Shown here: one piece after another, positions 30,530 to 37,027 of the stretch
Layout: each line of letters starts with the position of its first letter
How positions within the stretch are numbered: the stretch's first letter is position 1
Origin: Gammaproteobacteria bacterium (ex Lamellibrachia satsuma)
GTDB taxonomy: Bacteria; Pseudomonadota; Gammaproteobacteria; Chromatiales; Chromatiaceae
Assembly: GCA_019623805.1 (NCBI GenBank)
Contig: CP053680.1
Span: forward strand, 1,364,001-1,428,000
Direction: 5' to 3'
Length of the DNA stretch: 64,000 bases
Notes under the pieces: generated by a model
Database searches by the model: none
Told to the model about the DNA's origin: nothing
The model's input: only the letters and a program-made list of their open reading frames with translations
Made by a program: the position numbers and the translations under genes

Positions 30530-31462
30530 TCAATCCGTTGATGCTTCCTTTAAAGCCTGGAGACGTTCACCAACCATCGCCATCAACTCATCAGGTACAA
30601 ACTTGGCTAGAAAGTGGTCTGCACCGACACGTTGCACCATCGACTCGTTGAAAACCCCACTCAGCGAGGAGTGCAGCACAACATGAAGTGAGGCCAGCTT
30701 CGGATCCTGCCTGATTGCCGTCACCAGCGCATATCCGTCCATCTTCGGCATCTCGATATCTGAGATAACCATCGCCAGACGGTCGGTAACCTCTCCCGGT
30801 TCCTCTGACCAGATCTGCAACTGTTGCAGTGCCTCTCTGCCATCTTTCTTGAGCACACATTCGATGCCGATCTGATCCAATACCCGCTTGATCTGCTTAC
30901 GCGCCACCACCGAATCATCCACTACCAGAATCTGCTTCTGCAGATCAAATCCGGAGTTTTCCACCTCGCCGCTGGCCTCCTCCTCGATTTGGAGCACCTC
31001 ACTCAGTACTTTTTCCACATCGAGGATTTCAACCAATTCACCATCCACCCGGGTGACGGCAGTCATATAGCTTCCCCTGCCAAGACCCACCGGCGGAGGC
31101 AGGATATCCTCCCAGTTCATATTCACAATTCGATCAACTGAGCCGACCAGAAAACCGAGCTGACGGCGATTGTATTCCGTCATTATCACAAAATACTCTT
31201 TCGGATCCCCCATCATCGGGCCGCCGATAGCATGCGCGAGATCCATCACTGGGATATTCGCACCCCGCAGATTTGCCACCCCCCGAATGACAGGATTCGC
31301 GCCAGGCACTTCAGTCAGCGGCGGGCAATGCACAACCTCTTTAACTTTAAATACGTTGATGCCAAAACGTTGATGCCCGGCCAGGCGAAACATCAACATC
31401 TCCAGCCGGTTCTGCCCCGCCATCTGGGTTCTGAGGTCGACACCATCCAGTACACCCGCCAT
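30530..31462 (-). CDS. cheV: Chemotaxis protein CheV (CheW domain plus receiver)
   Basis: A 310-residue coupling protein. Residues about 15-160 are a CheW domain (FGINVFKVKEVVHCPPLTEV, GVANLRGANIPVMDLAHAIG); residues about 180-305 are a receiver with ILVVDDSVVARKQIKRVLD and acceptor Asp in VISDIEMPKMDGYALV. It couples receptors to CheA and is tuned by phosphorylation. The start is well supported by AGGAGG a few bases upstream. Confidence 0.96.
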   Translation of the reverse strand: MAGVLDGVDLRTQMAGQNRLEMLMFRLAGHQRFGINVFKVKEVVHCPPLTEVPGANPVIRGVANLRGANIPVMDLAHAIGGPMMGDPKEYFVIMTEYNRRQLGFLVGSVDRIVNMNWEDILPPPVGLGRGSYMTAVTRVDGELVEILDVEKVLSEVLQIEEEASGEVENSGFDLQKQILVVDDSVVARKQIKRVLDQIGIECVLKKDGREALQQLQIWSEEPGEVTDRLAMVISDIEMPKMDGYALVTAIRQDPKLASLHVVLHSSLSGVFNESMVQRVGADHFLAKFVPDELMAMVGERLQALKEASTD

Positions 31463-31579
31463 ATTTCCTCCTGAATCAAACTCTCGGGAATTTTGTGATT
31501 ATCCTTCTATCTAGGAAGTGGCGGCTGCGGCAGCAATATCTTTAGTTTGGCAGGTCAAACCAGTGACAGTGCTGGTTTC

Positions 31580-31610
31580 GTAGGCTTGATCAAACGTAGC
31601 GGATCAGGCA
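31580..31610. repeat. REP-like single arm, GATCAAGCGTAGCGGATC family
   Basis: GTAGGC followed by GATCAAACGTAGCGGATC and AGGCA. It is a diverged single arm of the family found at 35930, 62055 and 62790. It lies between cheV and the flgA promoter. Confidence 0.75.
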
Positions 31611-31631
31611 AACGACCCCTTTAGATAAATA

Positions 31632-31647
31632 CGGCACGGTTGTTGCT
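31632..31647 (+). promoter_or_regulatory. flgA: Sigma-54 type promoter of flgA
   Basis: CGGCACGGTTGTTGCT matches TGGCACG-N4-TTGCT at every position but the first. The expected transcription start is near 31658, 27 bases before the ATG at 31685. Confidence 0.85.
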
Positions 31648-31684
31648 AAATTTTTATTGGGACAGCAAACAACCCGGACTTAAG

Positions 31685-32419
31685 ATGAAAACAATCCCCA
31701 GCGACAATACCTTTAGATGGAGTACATTGACGCTACTGACTATCCTGCTCTGGAGCTTCAGCCAGGCAAACCTTGCGTCTATAGATCCTAAGCAGCAATC
31801 ACACGCATCCATCCAGGATGCCGTGCGCATTTTTTTGCTGCATCAGACGGCAGACCTGCCGCAAAAGATCACCATCGAAGTGGCAAGGCTGGACCACCGT
31901 TTAAGGCTTTCCCTCTGCGGCGACGACCTCAAAACCTTCAATCCGCCAAGCGCAAAAAAACAGGGTAAAACCACGGTTGGTGTACGCTGCGCCAAACCAA
32001 AACCCTGGACACTTTACGTCTCAGCCAACATTGGTGTCACTGGCAGAATTGTGGCGGCAAAACGGGATATGGCCCGGGGTCAGGCCATCACCCTCGACGA
32101 CGTGGTGCTGGTGGAGAGAGACCTCAACCACCAGCTGCGCGGACATTTCGATTCTCTGGATCAGGTGGTAGGCAGAACACTCAAACGCTCAATTCGCCGC
32201 GACCGGGTTGTCACACCCAATCTTCTGGTTGTAAATAAAACGATAAAACGGGGTGAGGAGGTCACTATCCTGGCCGGAAGCGGTTCCATCCAGGTGCGGG
32301 TAAAAGGAAGGGCGCTGTCCAATGGTAATCCCGGTGACCTGATCAAGGTACAGAATCTCGCATCGAAAAAGAAGCTGGAGGTTCGCATCCTCTCTGCCGG
32401 TCTTGTTAAGGCCGACTGA
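31685..32419 (+). CDS. flgA: Flagellar P-ring assembly chaperone FlgA
   Basis: A 244-residue exported protein with a signal peptide (residues about 10-32) and the SAF-type beta-clip domain in its C-terminal half: RDMARGQAITLDDVVLVERD, LNHQLRGHFDSLDQVVGRTL and TILAGSGSIQVRVKGRALSN. It assists FlgI in forming the P ring. The frame is open upstream to 31640, but that start lies inside the sigma-54 promoter, so the ATG at 31685 is chosen. Only a weak ribosome site (GGA) precedes it. Confidence 0.93.
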   Translation: MKTIPSDNTFRWSTLTLLTILLWSFSQANLASIDPKQQSHASIQDAVRIFLLHQTADLPQKITIEVARLDHRLRLSLCGDDLKTFNPPSAKKQGKTTVGVRCAKPKPWTLYVSANIGVTGRIVAAKRDMARGQAITLDDVVLVERDLNHQLRGHFDSLDQVVGRTLKRSIRRDRVVTPNLLVVNKTIKRGEEVTILAGSGSIQVRVKGRALSNGNPGDLIKVQNLASKKKLEVRILSAGLVKAD

Positions 32420-32466
32420 CGCCAAAACTATTTTAATTCCTAACCAATCAATGAAACAAAAATAAT

Positions 32467-32662
32467 CCTGATTACCCCTGAGACTCAGCTATTGTGGCGC
32501 AATGACAGCAACTGTTTGATTCGACATTGGTTTTCAAATTCAAAAAGGCGAAGAAATCAGTATGTTCTGCTGCCCAACAATCAGCAACACAAAGTAATGG
32601 CTTTTTTTCATAGAGTTACACTCATAGCTCTCCTCAGTGGCTGAGTCTCAGGGGTAATCAGG
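32467..32662. mobile_element. 196-bp MITE with 23-bp perfect terminal inverted repeats
   Basis: Terminal repeats at 32467-32489 (starts CCTGATTACC) and 32640-32662 (ends GGTAATCAGG) are perfect inverse copies over 23 bases. The 8-base direct repeat AAAATAAT flanks the element at 32459-32466 and 32663-32670. No open frame of note lies inside. It therefore looks like a non-autonomous transposable element whose transposase makes 8-bp target duplications. It ends just 11 bases before the -35 of the flgM promoter. Confidence 0.9.
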
Positions 32663-32673
32663 AAAATAATTGC

Positions 32674-32700
32674 TAAAGTATTCAGGAGACCTGCCGCTGA
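32674..32700 (+). promoter_or_regulatory. flgM: Sigma-28 (FliA) type promoter of flgM
   Basis: TAAAGTAT, an 11-base spacer, then GCCGCTGA. The -35 matches 7 of 8 and the -10 6 of 8 of the FliA consensus TAAAGTTT-N11-GCCGATAA, with exact spacing. The flgM start is about 100 bases downstream. Upstream sequence has been replaced by the MITE. Confidence 0.8.
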
Positions 32701-32802
32701 GGGTTCTAGGGAAACACTGAACGGAGTATGGTGATAACACAGTCGTGTCACACCAAGAACCGCTCGGCATTTCTCCAGTAATGGTCTAACCAAAGGTGAA
32801 TC

Positions 32803-33111
32803 ATGGCAATCGAGATCAACAGTCTATCCAGAGGCGCACTGCAAAACGCAGTCGAGAGTACTTCTGCCAACCAGACATCGGCATCCTCCACTGGCGGCAT
32901 CCGAAGTGCAGCCACCTCCCAGGACGACAGCGTCAGTCTGACCCGCTCGGCAACCCAGCTACAGTCACTGGAGCAGAAAATTTCTCAGATGCCGGTAGTC
33001 GATGCTCAACAAGTGGAGAGTGTGCAGCGCGCTATGGCAACCGGCAGTTTTAATATCGATCCTGAAAAATCAGCCGAAAATCTATTATTCATGGAGCGCG
33101 CACTTCCGTAA
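32803..33111 (+). CDS. flgM: Anti-sigma-28 factor FlgM
   Basis: A 102-residue protein with a Ser/Thr-rich, disordered N-terminus and the C-terminal sigma-28 binding helices (VVDAQQVESVQRAMATGSFN, then IDPEKSAENLLFMERAL). FlgM holds FliA inactive until it is exported through the finished hook. AAAGGTG lies just upstream of the ATG. A FliA-type promoter upstream fits autoregulatory late expression. Confidence 0.95.
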   Translation: MAIEINSLSRGALQNAVESTSANQTSASSTGGIRSAATSQDDSVSLTRSATQLQSLEQKISQMPVVDAQQVESVQRAMATGSFNIDPEKSAENLLFMERALP

Positions 33112-33129
33112 CCCGGAAGTGAAAGCAAG

Positions 33130-33615
33130 GTGAACAATCCTACCAGCCTCCAAGAGGATTTTTCCGCGCTCCTGCAATCGGAGATCGATGAGAGTCGGCG
33201 TCTGTTGGATATATTGCTGCGGGAGCACAAGCTGTTGCAGGGGGCATCCTCCGCCCCCCTAGAACAACTCACTGCTGAGAAACAACAGCAGATGGCAGTA
33301 TTGGAAACTGCCGTAGTAAAACATAATCGATTGTTGCTACATCTTGATCTGCAGCCCAACCGGGAGGGGAGTGAACAGCTATTGCAACAACTTCCCGAAG
33401 CTGATTCAGCTCGTCAGTTGTGGGAAGAGTTTGAACAATTGATTGAAACCTGCCAGAAACAGAATGAGGTCAACGGCGATATCCTCAGCCTCAACCAACG
33501 GCAGGTCAGCCAGGCCATCGATATCCTGCGAGGTGTCACCACGGGCCAGAAGACCTATGGTCCGTCAGGGGAGTCGCGCCCCGACAACCACTCAAACTCG
33601 TTCGGCAAAGCTTAG
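33130..33615 (+). CDS. flgN: FlgN-type flagellar export chaperone
   Basis: A 161-residue helical protein, the export chaperone for FlgK and FlgL. Leu/Gln/Glu-rich helices run through most of the length (SRRLLDILLREHKLLQG, QLTAEKQQQMAVLETAVVKH), and the conserved tail region IDILRGVTTGQKTYGPSG fits FlgN. The start is GTG at 33130, 18 bases after the flgM stop. The call rests on helices, length and the invariant flgM-flgN pairing. Confidence 0.9.
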   Translation: MNNPTSLQEDFSALLQSEIDESRRLLDILLREHKLLQGASSAPLEQLTAEKQQQMAVLETAVVKHNRLLLHLDLQPNREGSEQLLQQLPEADSARQLWEEFEQLIETCQKQNEVNGDILSLNQRQVSQAIDILRGVTTGQKTYGPSGESRPDNHSNSFGKA

Positions 33616-33659
33616 GCCATCCTGAAAAGATATAGGGCTGCGTTTAATTCATCGGGTCT

Positions 33660-33687
33660 GGTGCGCATGACGCACCCTGCGTTCTAC
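33660..33687. repeat. REP-like single arm, GGTGCGCATGACGCACC
   Basis: A 17-base near-palindrome followed by CTGCGTTCTAC. It is the second copy in the window of the GGTGCGC family. It lies between two convergent genes. Confidence 0.75.
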
Positions 33688-33689
33688 AA

Positions 33690-34334
33690 TCATCCTTTAT
33701 CCAGATCTAGCCCCAACTCCCGCAGTCGGGGCAGGTCTTCGGGACGGTCAAGATCCCAAAGCACGGGTAGTTCCTCCCACTGCCAGCCAAGCTCATCCAG
33801 ACACTGCCGGGTCGCTTCTGCTACTGTCTCACTACCCCAGGATATGTCCTGAAACAGGCATTCAGCGGTGCGTCGCAGCCCCAACAGAACATAGCCCCCA
33901 TCCTCTGCCGGAATCAGCACCGCATCTGAACCACGCCTGAGCGACTGCAATGCCTGGTCAACTATCACGGAGGTCAGGGCCGGGCAATCGACGCCGATCA
34001 ACACGATATACGCACGATGCTGTAACGCCTCATCGGCTGCAAAGGCCATCCGTTCGCCAAGATCATCGCCCTGCTGTTGGTACAGGGGAATATCGAATTC
34101 GCTGTGAAAGCGTTGCAGTCGAGGATGCCTGGTATCAGGCGCGCACCAGAGTTCGATTGGAGCGACCTGGTCCTCAGACAAATTATTGACCAAACGTTCC
34201 AACAGACGCTGATAGAGAGCCGTAGAACTCCCCTCCCCCAAAGCTGGAATCAGACGGGTCTTAACCTCTCCAGGCCGGGGTGCCTTGGCAAACAACAGAA
34301 TCCCCCCATCGGGGTGCAGGAACTCCGTCACCAT
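33690..34334 (-). CDS. DUF2064 / TIGR04282-type glycosyltransferase-like protein
   Basis: A 214-residue protein with the GT-A-like fold of the DUF2064 family: ILLFAKAPRPGEVKTRLIPA at the start, then QGDDLGERMAFAADEAL, VLIGVDCPALTSVIVDQAL and VLIPAEDGGYVLLGLRR. Members of this family (rSAM/selenodomain-associated transferase 1) recur beside radical-SAM ArsS genes. Here the start codon directly follows the arsS-like stop. The substrate is not known from sequence. Confidence 0.88.
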   Translation of the reverse strand: MVTEFLHPDGGILLFAKAPRPGEVKTRLIPALGEGSSTALYQRLLERLVNNLSEDQVAPIELWCAPDTRHPRLQRFHSEFDIPLYQQQGDDLGERMAFAADEALQHRAYIVLIGVDCPALTSVIVDQALQSLRRGSDAVLIPAEDGGYVLLGLRRTAECLFQDISWGSETVAEATRQCLDELGWQWEELPVLWDLDRPEDLPRLRELGLDLDKG

Positions 34335-35297
34335 TTAATCCAGGGCGCCACCACAACTACTGCCCTGCCCGGCAGTACAGCCATAACAGTGCTCGGCCAC
34401 CTGAATCGGCCAACCATCGATATCGTGGTTGATCAGGTCACGCAACCTGGGGCGTTTCACCTCGCCACTCTCCAGCTGAATGTCGAGCATCTGGTTAAAG
34501 TCGCAATCGTAGACACGGCCCTGCCAGTCGACACTGATCAGATGGCGGCACATAACCGACTCAATATTGGCAGGCTGGTGGGCATCCCGAAGCAGTTGCA
34601 GGTAACTCTGAAACTCTCCCTTCGATTGCAGCAGGCTGCCAAAACGGTTGATCGGCATGTTGGTGATGGTGAGCAACTGATTGAAAATGATGTTGAAACG
34701 CTCAACCAGCTGTCGCTTGTAGTCTGTCTCCAGCGGACCTTGAGGGGGTGGCAGCGAGGCTCCCTGCGGATTGTAGACCAGATTGAGCAGCAGGCTGTTG
34801 CCTGTCATGCCGTAACCAAGCCCATTCAGCCGCTGCAATGCACGAATACTGGCCTCATAGGCGCCCTTGCCGCGCTGGGCATCGACATTCTCCTCCAGGT
34901 AGCAGGGCAGTGAGGCCACCACCTCGACCCGGTGATAGGCAAGAAAGTCTGCCAGCTGCTCTTGCCCCTCCTCCTCCAGCACAGTCAGATTGCAGCGGTC
35001 GATCACATGCACGCCCATCTCCGTGGCCGTTTCCACCAGATAGCGGAAGTTGGGGTTCAGCTCTGGGGCGCCACCGGTCAGGTCCAGCGCCTTCATTCGG
35101 TGCTTACGCAGGAAGACCAGAACATCTTCAACCGTCTCGCGAGTCATCTCTTCGGTACGATTCGGGCCCGCATTCACATGACAGTGGACGCATGAGAGAT
35201 TGCAGCGCAGCCCAAGATTGACCTGCAGGGTCTCCAGACGGCCCCGCTGCAACGAGGGAAAACTGGTTGGTTTGAGAAGATGGGAGGTATCGAGCAT
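34335..35297 (-). CDS. arsS: ArsS-type radical SAM/Cys-rich protein
   Basis: The 320-residue protein has the radical SAM cluster motif CNLSCVHC at about residues 32-39, then LTGGAPELNPNFRYLVETAT, and a Cys-rich C-terminus (CYGCTAGQGSSCGG). The family (TIGR04167) is linked to arsenosugar synthesis when an arsM gene is present; here arsM is not nearby, so the arsenosugar role is unproved. The reading frame ends directly against the DUF2064 gene and the two probably work together. Confidence 0.85.
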   Translation of the reverse strand: MLDTSHLLKPTSFPSLQRGRLETLQVNLGLRCNLSCVHCHVNAGPNRTEEMTRETVEDVLVFLRKHRMKALDLTGGAPELNPNFRYLVETATEMGVHVIDRCNLTVLEEEGQEQLADFLAYHRVEVVASLPCYLEENVDAQRGKGAYEASIRALQRLNGLGYGMTGNSLLLNLVYNPQGASLPPPQGPLETDYKRQLVERFNIIFNQLLTITNMPINRFGSLLQSKGEFQSYLQLLRDAHQPANIESVMCRHLISVDWQGRVYDCDFNQMLDIQLESGEVKRPRLRDLINHDIDGWPIQVAEHCYGCTAGQGSSCGGALD

Positions 35298-35507
35298 CGG
35301 TTCGTCGTTTAATCGCCTGGTGGAGATGGAATTTCATCAGGGCAGCAATGATACAGCAACCCTTTCATATGTACGCATTTCAACGACTCACGGATTCAAT
35401 CTGCATATAAGTCAGTAAAATGACAAAATCCTGTAGAAAATGCCGACAAAACCCGCACTCCGTCACAATAAAGCAGGAACCTATATCACACTAACGAATC
35501 AGAATAC

Positions 35508-35535
35508 TTGAAAGTAGTTTAGTAAATGCTAATAT
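35508..35535 (+). promoter_or_regulatory. Sigma-70 type promoter for the small membrane protein
   Basis: TTGAAA, 16 bases, TAATAT. The boxes match the consensus at 5 of 6 positions each, about 37 bases before the ATG at 35572. Confidence 0.6.
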
Positions 35536-35571
35536 ACTAACCCATGAGCAACAATTTAAGAGGATTATGTC

Positions 35572-35817
35572 ATGTTACCTATTTTATTTGGCTTGATTGC
35601 CGCAACCATCTTCGGACTTTTCGCCGTAATGACCTATGGCGTAGAGAACATTCTCTACTACCCTTGGGTGGAAATCGTCTTCTGGTCTTTGATCGGAGCA
35701 GGGGCAAGTGTCACCGCTCTCGGTGAGTTCAACCGGTGTTTGCCCTGCAGACTCAAGGAACAATTCAAGGCCCAATGGCTTGAGACACTCTGCCAGAAAA
35801 CCCCTTGCGCTGGGTGA
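35572..35817 (+). CDS. Hypothetical small membrane protein
   Basis: I do not recognise this 81-residue protein. Residues about 2-25 and 33-50 look like membrane helices (FGLIAATIFGLFAVMTYGV and EIVFWSLIGAGASVTAL), and the tail carries four cysteines (RCLPCRLKEQ, ETLCQKTPCAG). A good ribosome site (AGAGGA) and a sigma-70-type promoter support it. The tail could bind a metal; this is inference. Confidence 0.65.
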   Translation: MLPILFGLIAATIFGLFAVMTYGVENILYYPWVEIVFWSLIGAGASVTALGEFNRCLPCRLKEQFKAQWLETLCQKTPCAG

Positions 35818-35929
35818 CACAAAAATGACCAACCTTCACGAGGCGGAGTCGCTCAGACTCCGCCGCCGTCACCTGATCCACTGCATTTAATAAAACCAAG
35901 CTCACGAGTACACCCAAAGATGTAGAGGG

Positions 35930-35952
35930 GATCAAGCGTAGCGGATCCAGCA
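35930..35952. repeat. REP-like single arm, GATCAAGCGTAGCGGATC
   Basis: A single arm of the GATCAAGCGTAGCGGATC family. It lies between the small membrane gene and the tRNA. Confidence 0.75.
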
Positions 35953-36013
35953 CCCAAGCCGGGACGAAGCTGAATGGTCATAACCTTCAGGCGACTGTAT
36001 AATTCACCGCCCA

Positions 36014-36090
36014 GTCCCAGTAGCTCAGTAGGATAGAGCGCCTCCCTCCTAAGGAGGAAGTCAGGGGTTCGAATCCTCTCTGGGACGCCA
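36014..36090 (+). tRNA. tRNA-Arg, anticodon CCT
   Basis: A 77-base cloverleaf. Acceptor arms are GTCCCAG (36014-36020) and CTGGGAC (36080-36086), followed by G and an encoded CCA. The anticodon stem CCTCC/GGAGG (36041-36045, 36053-36057) holds loop CTCCTAA with anticodon CCT at 36048-36050, reading AGG. The T arm contains GGTTCGAATCC. It ends 25 bases before the next gene. Confidence 0.96.
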
Positions 36091-36115
36091 TTTCAAATAA
36101 CCTGGAAGGCGCTTT

Positions 36116-36571
36116 TTGGTAACCATAAACCGCATCAAAGCCCTCATCCTGTCAGTCGTGCTGCTGATGCTTTCCCTCCCTGCCCAATCAGCCTCGCTTG
36201 TTGGACGGGTCTTTGCCGTACAAAGCGGCAGCCAGATCACCGTCTCCACCGACGGCGGCGAATTCCGGAATGTCATTCTCATGGGTGTCGCTGTGCCCGA
36301 CAGAGGTTCCAGTGCAGGCAGAAACGCCAAACGGCAGTTGCACTCCCTGCTTGCGGGCCAGGTCGTCACTATCAAATATCGAACGCTTAACCCTCTCGGG
36401 GTCATCATTGGAACTGTTTATCGCGGTGGGGCGGACATAAACCTGCGTTTGATTCAGTCGGGTTTGGCGCGGACGAAGAGTGAGAAGGGATTGGATCGCG
36501 AAATGCTCGACCGCTACCTAACTGCAGAGCAGCAGGCCAGACAACGCCATCTGGGGCTCTGGCAGCGCTGA
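36116..36571 (+). CDS. Exported staphylococcal-nuclease-like protein, catalytic residues apparently lost
   Basis: The 151-residue protein has a signal peptide (residues about 8-26, ending PAQSA) and a thermonuclease (SNc) fold: SLVGRVFAVQSGSQITV, RNAKRQLHSLLAGQVVTIKY, GTVYRGGADINLRLIQSGLA and the C-terminal QQARQRHLGLWQR. Active family members carry Arg and Glu in a DAPE-like loop and a second Arg before the GxV strand. Here those places read VPDRGSS and PLGVIIG, so hydrolysis is doubtful. The start is TTG at 36116 with GGAAGG six bases upstream; no ATG fits. Confidence 0.85.
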   Translation: MVTINRIKALILSVVLLMLSLPAQSASLVGRVFAVQSGSQITVSTDGGEFRNVILMGVAVPDRGSSAGRNAKRQLHSLLAGQVVTIKYRTLNPLGVIIGTVYRGGADINLRLIQSGLARTKSEKGLDREMLDRYLTAEQQARQRHLGLWQR

Positions 36572-36579
36572 ATTTTAGT

Positions 36580-36645
36580 GTAGTAGCGGCGCCTCGCCGC
36601 GATTTCTCCGTAGATGGCAAATCGCGGCGAGGCGCCGCTCCTACG
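36580..36645. repeat. REP doublet, GTAGGAGCGGC family
   Basis: A two-arm palindrome with one internal mismatch (GTAGTAGC on the left against GCTCCTAC on the right). It is the third copy of this family, placed right after the nuclease-like gene. Confidence 0.95.
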
Positions 36646-36677
36646 AACATTTCGCAGCAAGCTGCGGGGAACTAAAC

Positions 36678-36884
36678 TTATTTCTCACTTCCTCTAAGCC
36701 TCCCGAGGGTCTCGGACAGGGCAACTTCAAGGGCTTTGTAAGCTTTAAGCTGGGCGGCCTGATAGTGTGTCGCCGGGGTTCCGACCAACTCCAGCCTCGC
36801 CTCAAAATAGGCAACATCGGCCTCCAGGGAGACCGGATTCAGGTCGATCCAGGATGATCTCTTTTTAGACTTCTTTTTCGCCAT
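36678..36884 (-). CDS. Hypothetical small basic protein
   Basis: A 68-residue protein beginning MAKKKSKKRSSWIDLNP, with a helical remainder (LEADVAYFEARLELVG, HYQAAQLKAYKALEVALSE). It has no membrane segment or Cys. The codon pattern and a weak GAGAT ribosome site favour a real gene. No function assigned. Confidence 0.6.
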   Translation of the reverse strand: MAKKKSKKRSSWIDLNPVSLEADVAYFEARLELVGTPATHYQAAQLKAYKALEVALSETLGRLRGSEK

Positions 36885-37027
36885 ATCTCTATCATTCAGC
36901 CGTCGCCGTCGACCAACCCTGTCGAATCTGATCCCTGTGCTAACATCGTATTAAACAATATAGAATAAAACCAACAAGACTTTGTGAACATTCACGACCT
37001 TGTGATCATTTCTAACACGCTTTCGGT

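Noticed and set aside
31640..31684. Upstream start for flgA at 31640
   Set aside because: It lies inside the sigma-54 promoter and upstream of the expected transcript start.
32608..32793. Small minus-strand frame upstream of flgM
   Set aside because: It crosses the MITE end and the flgM promoter, and has no ribosome site.
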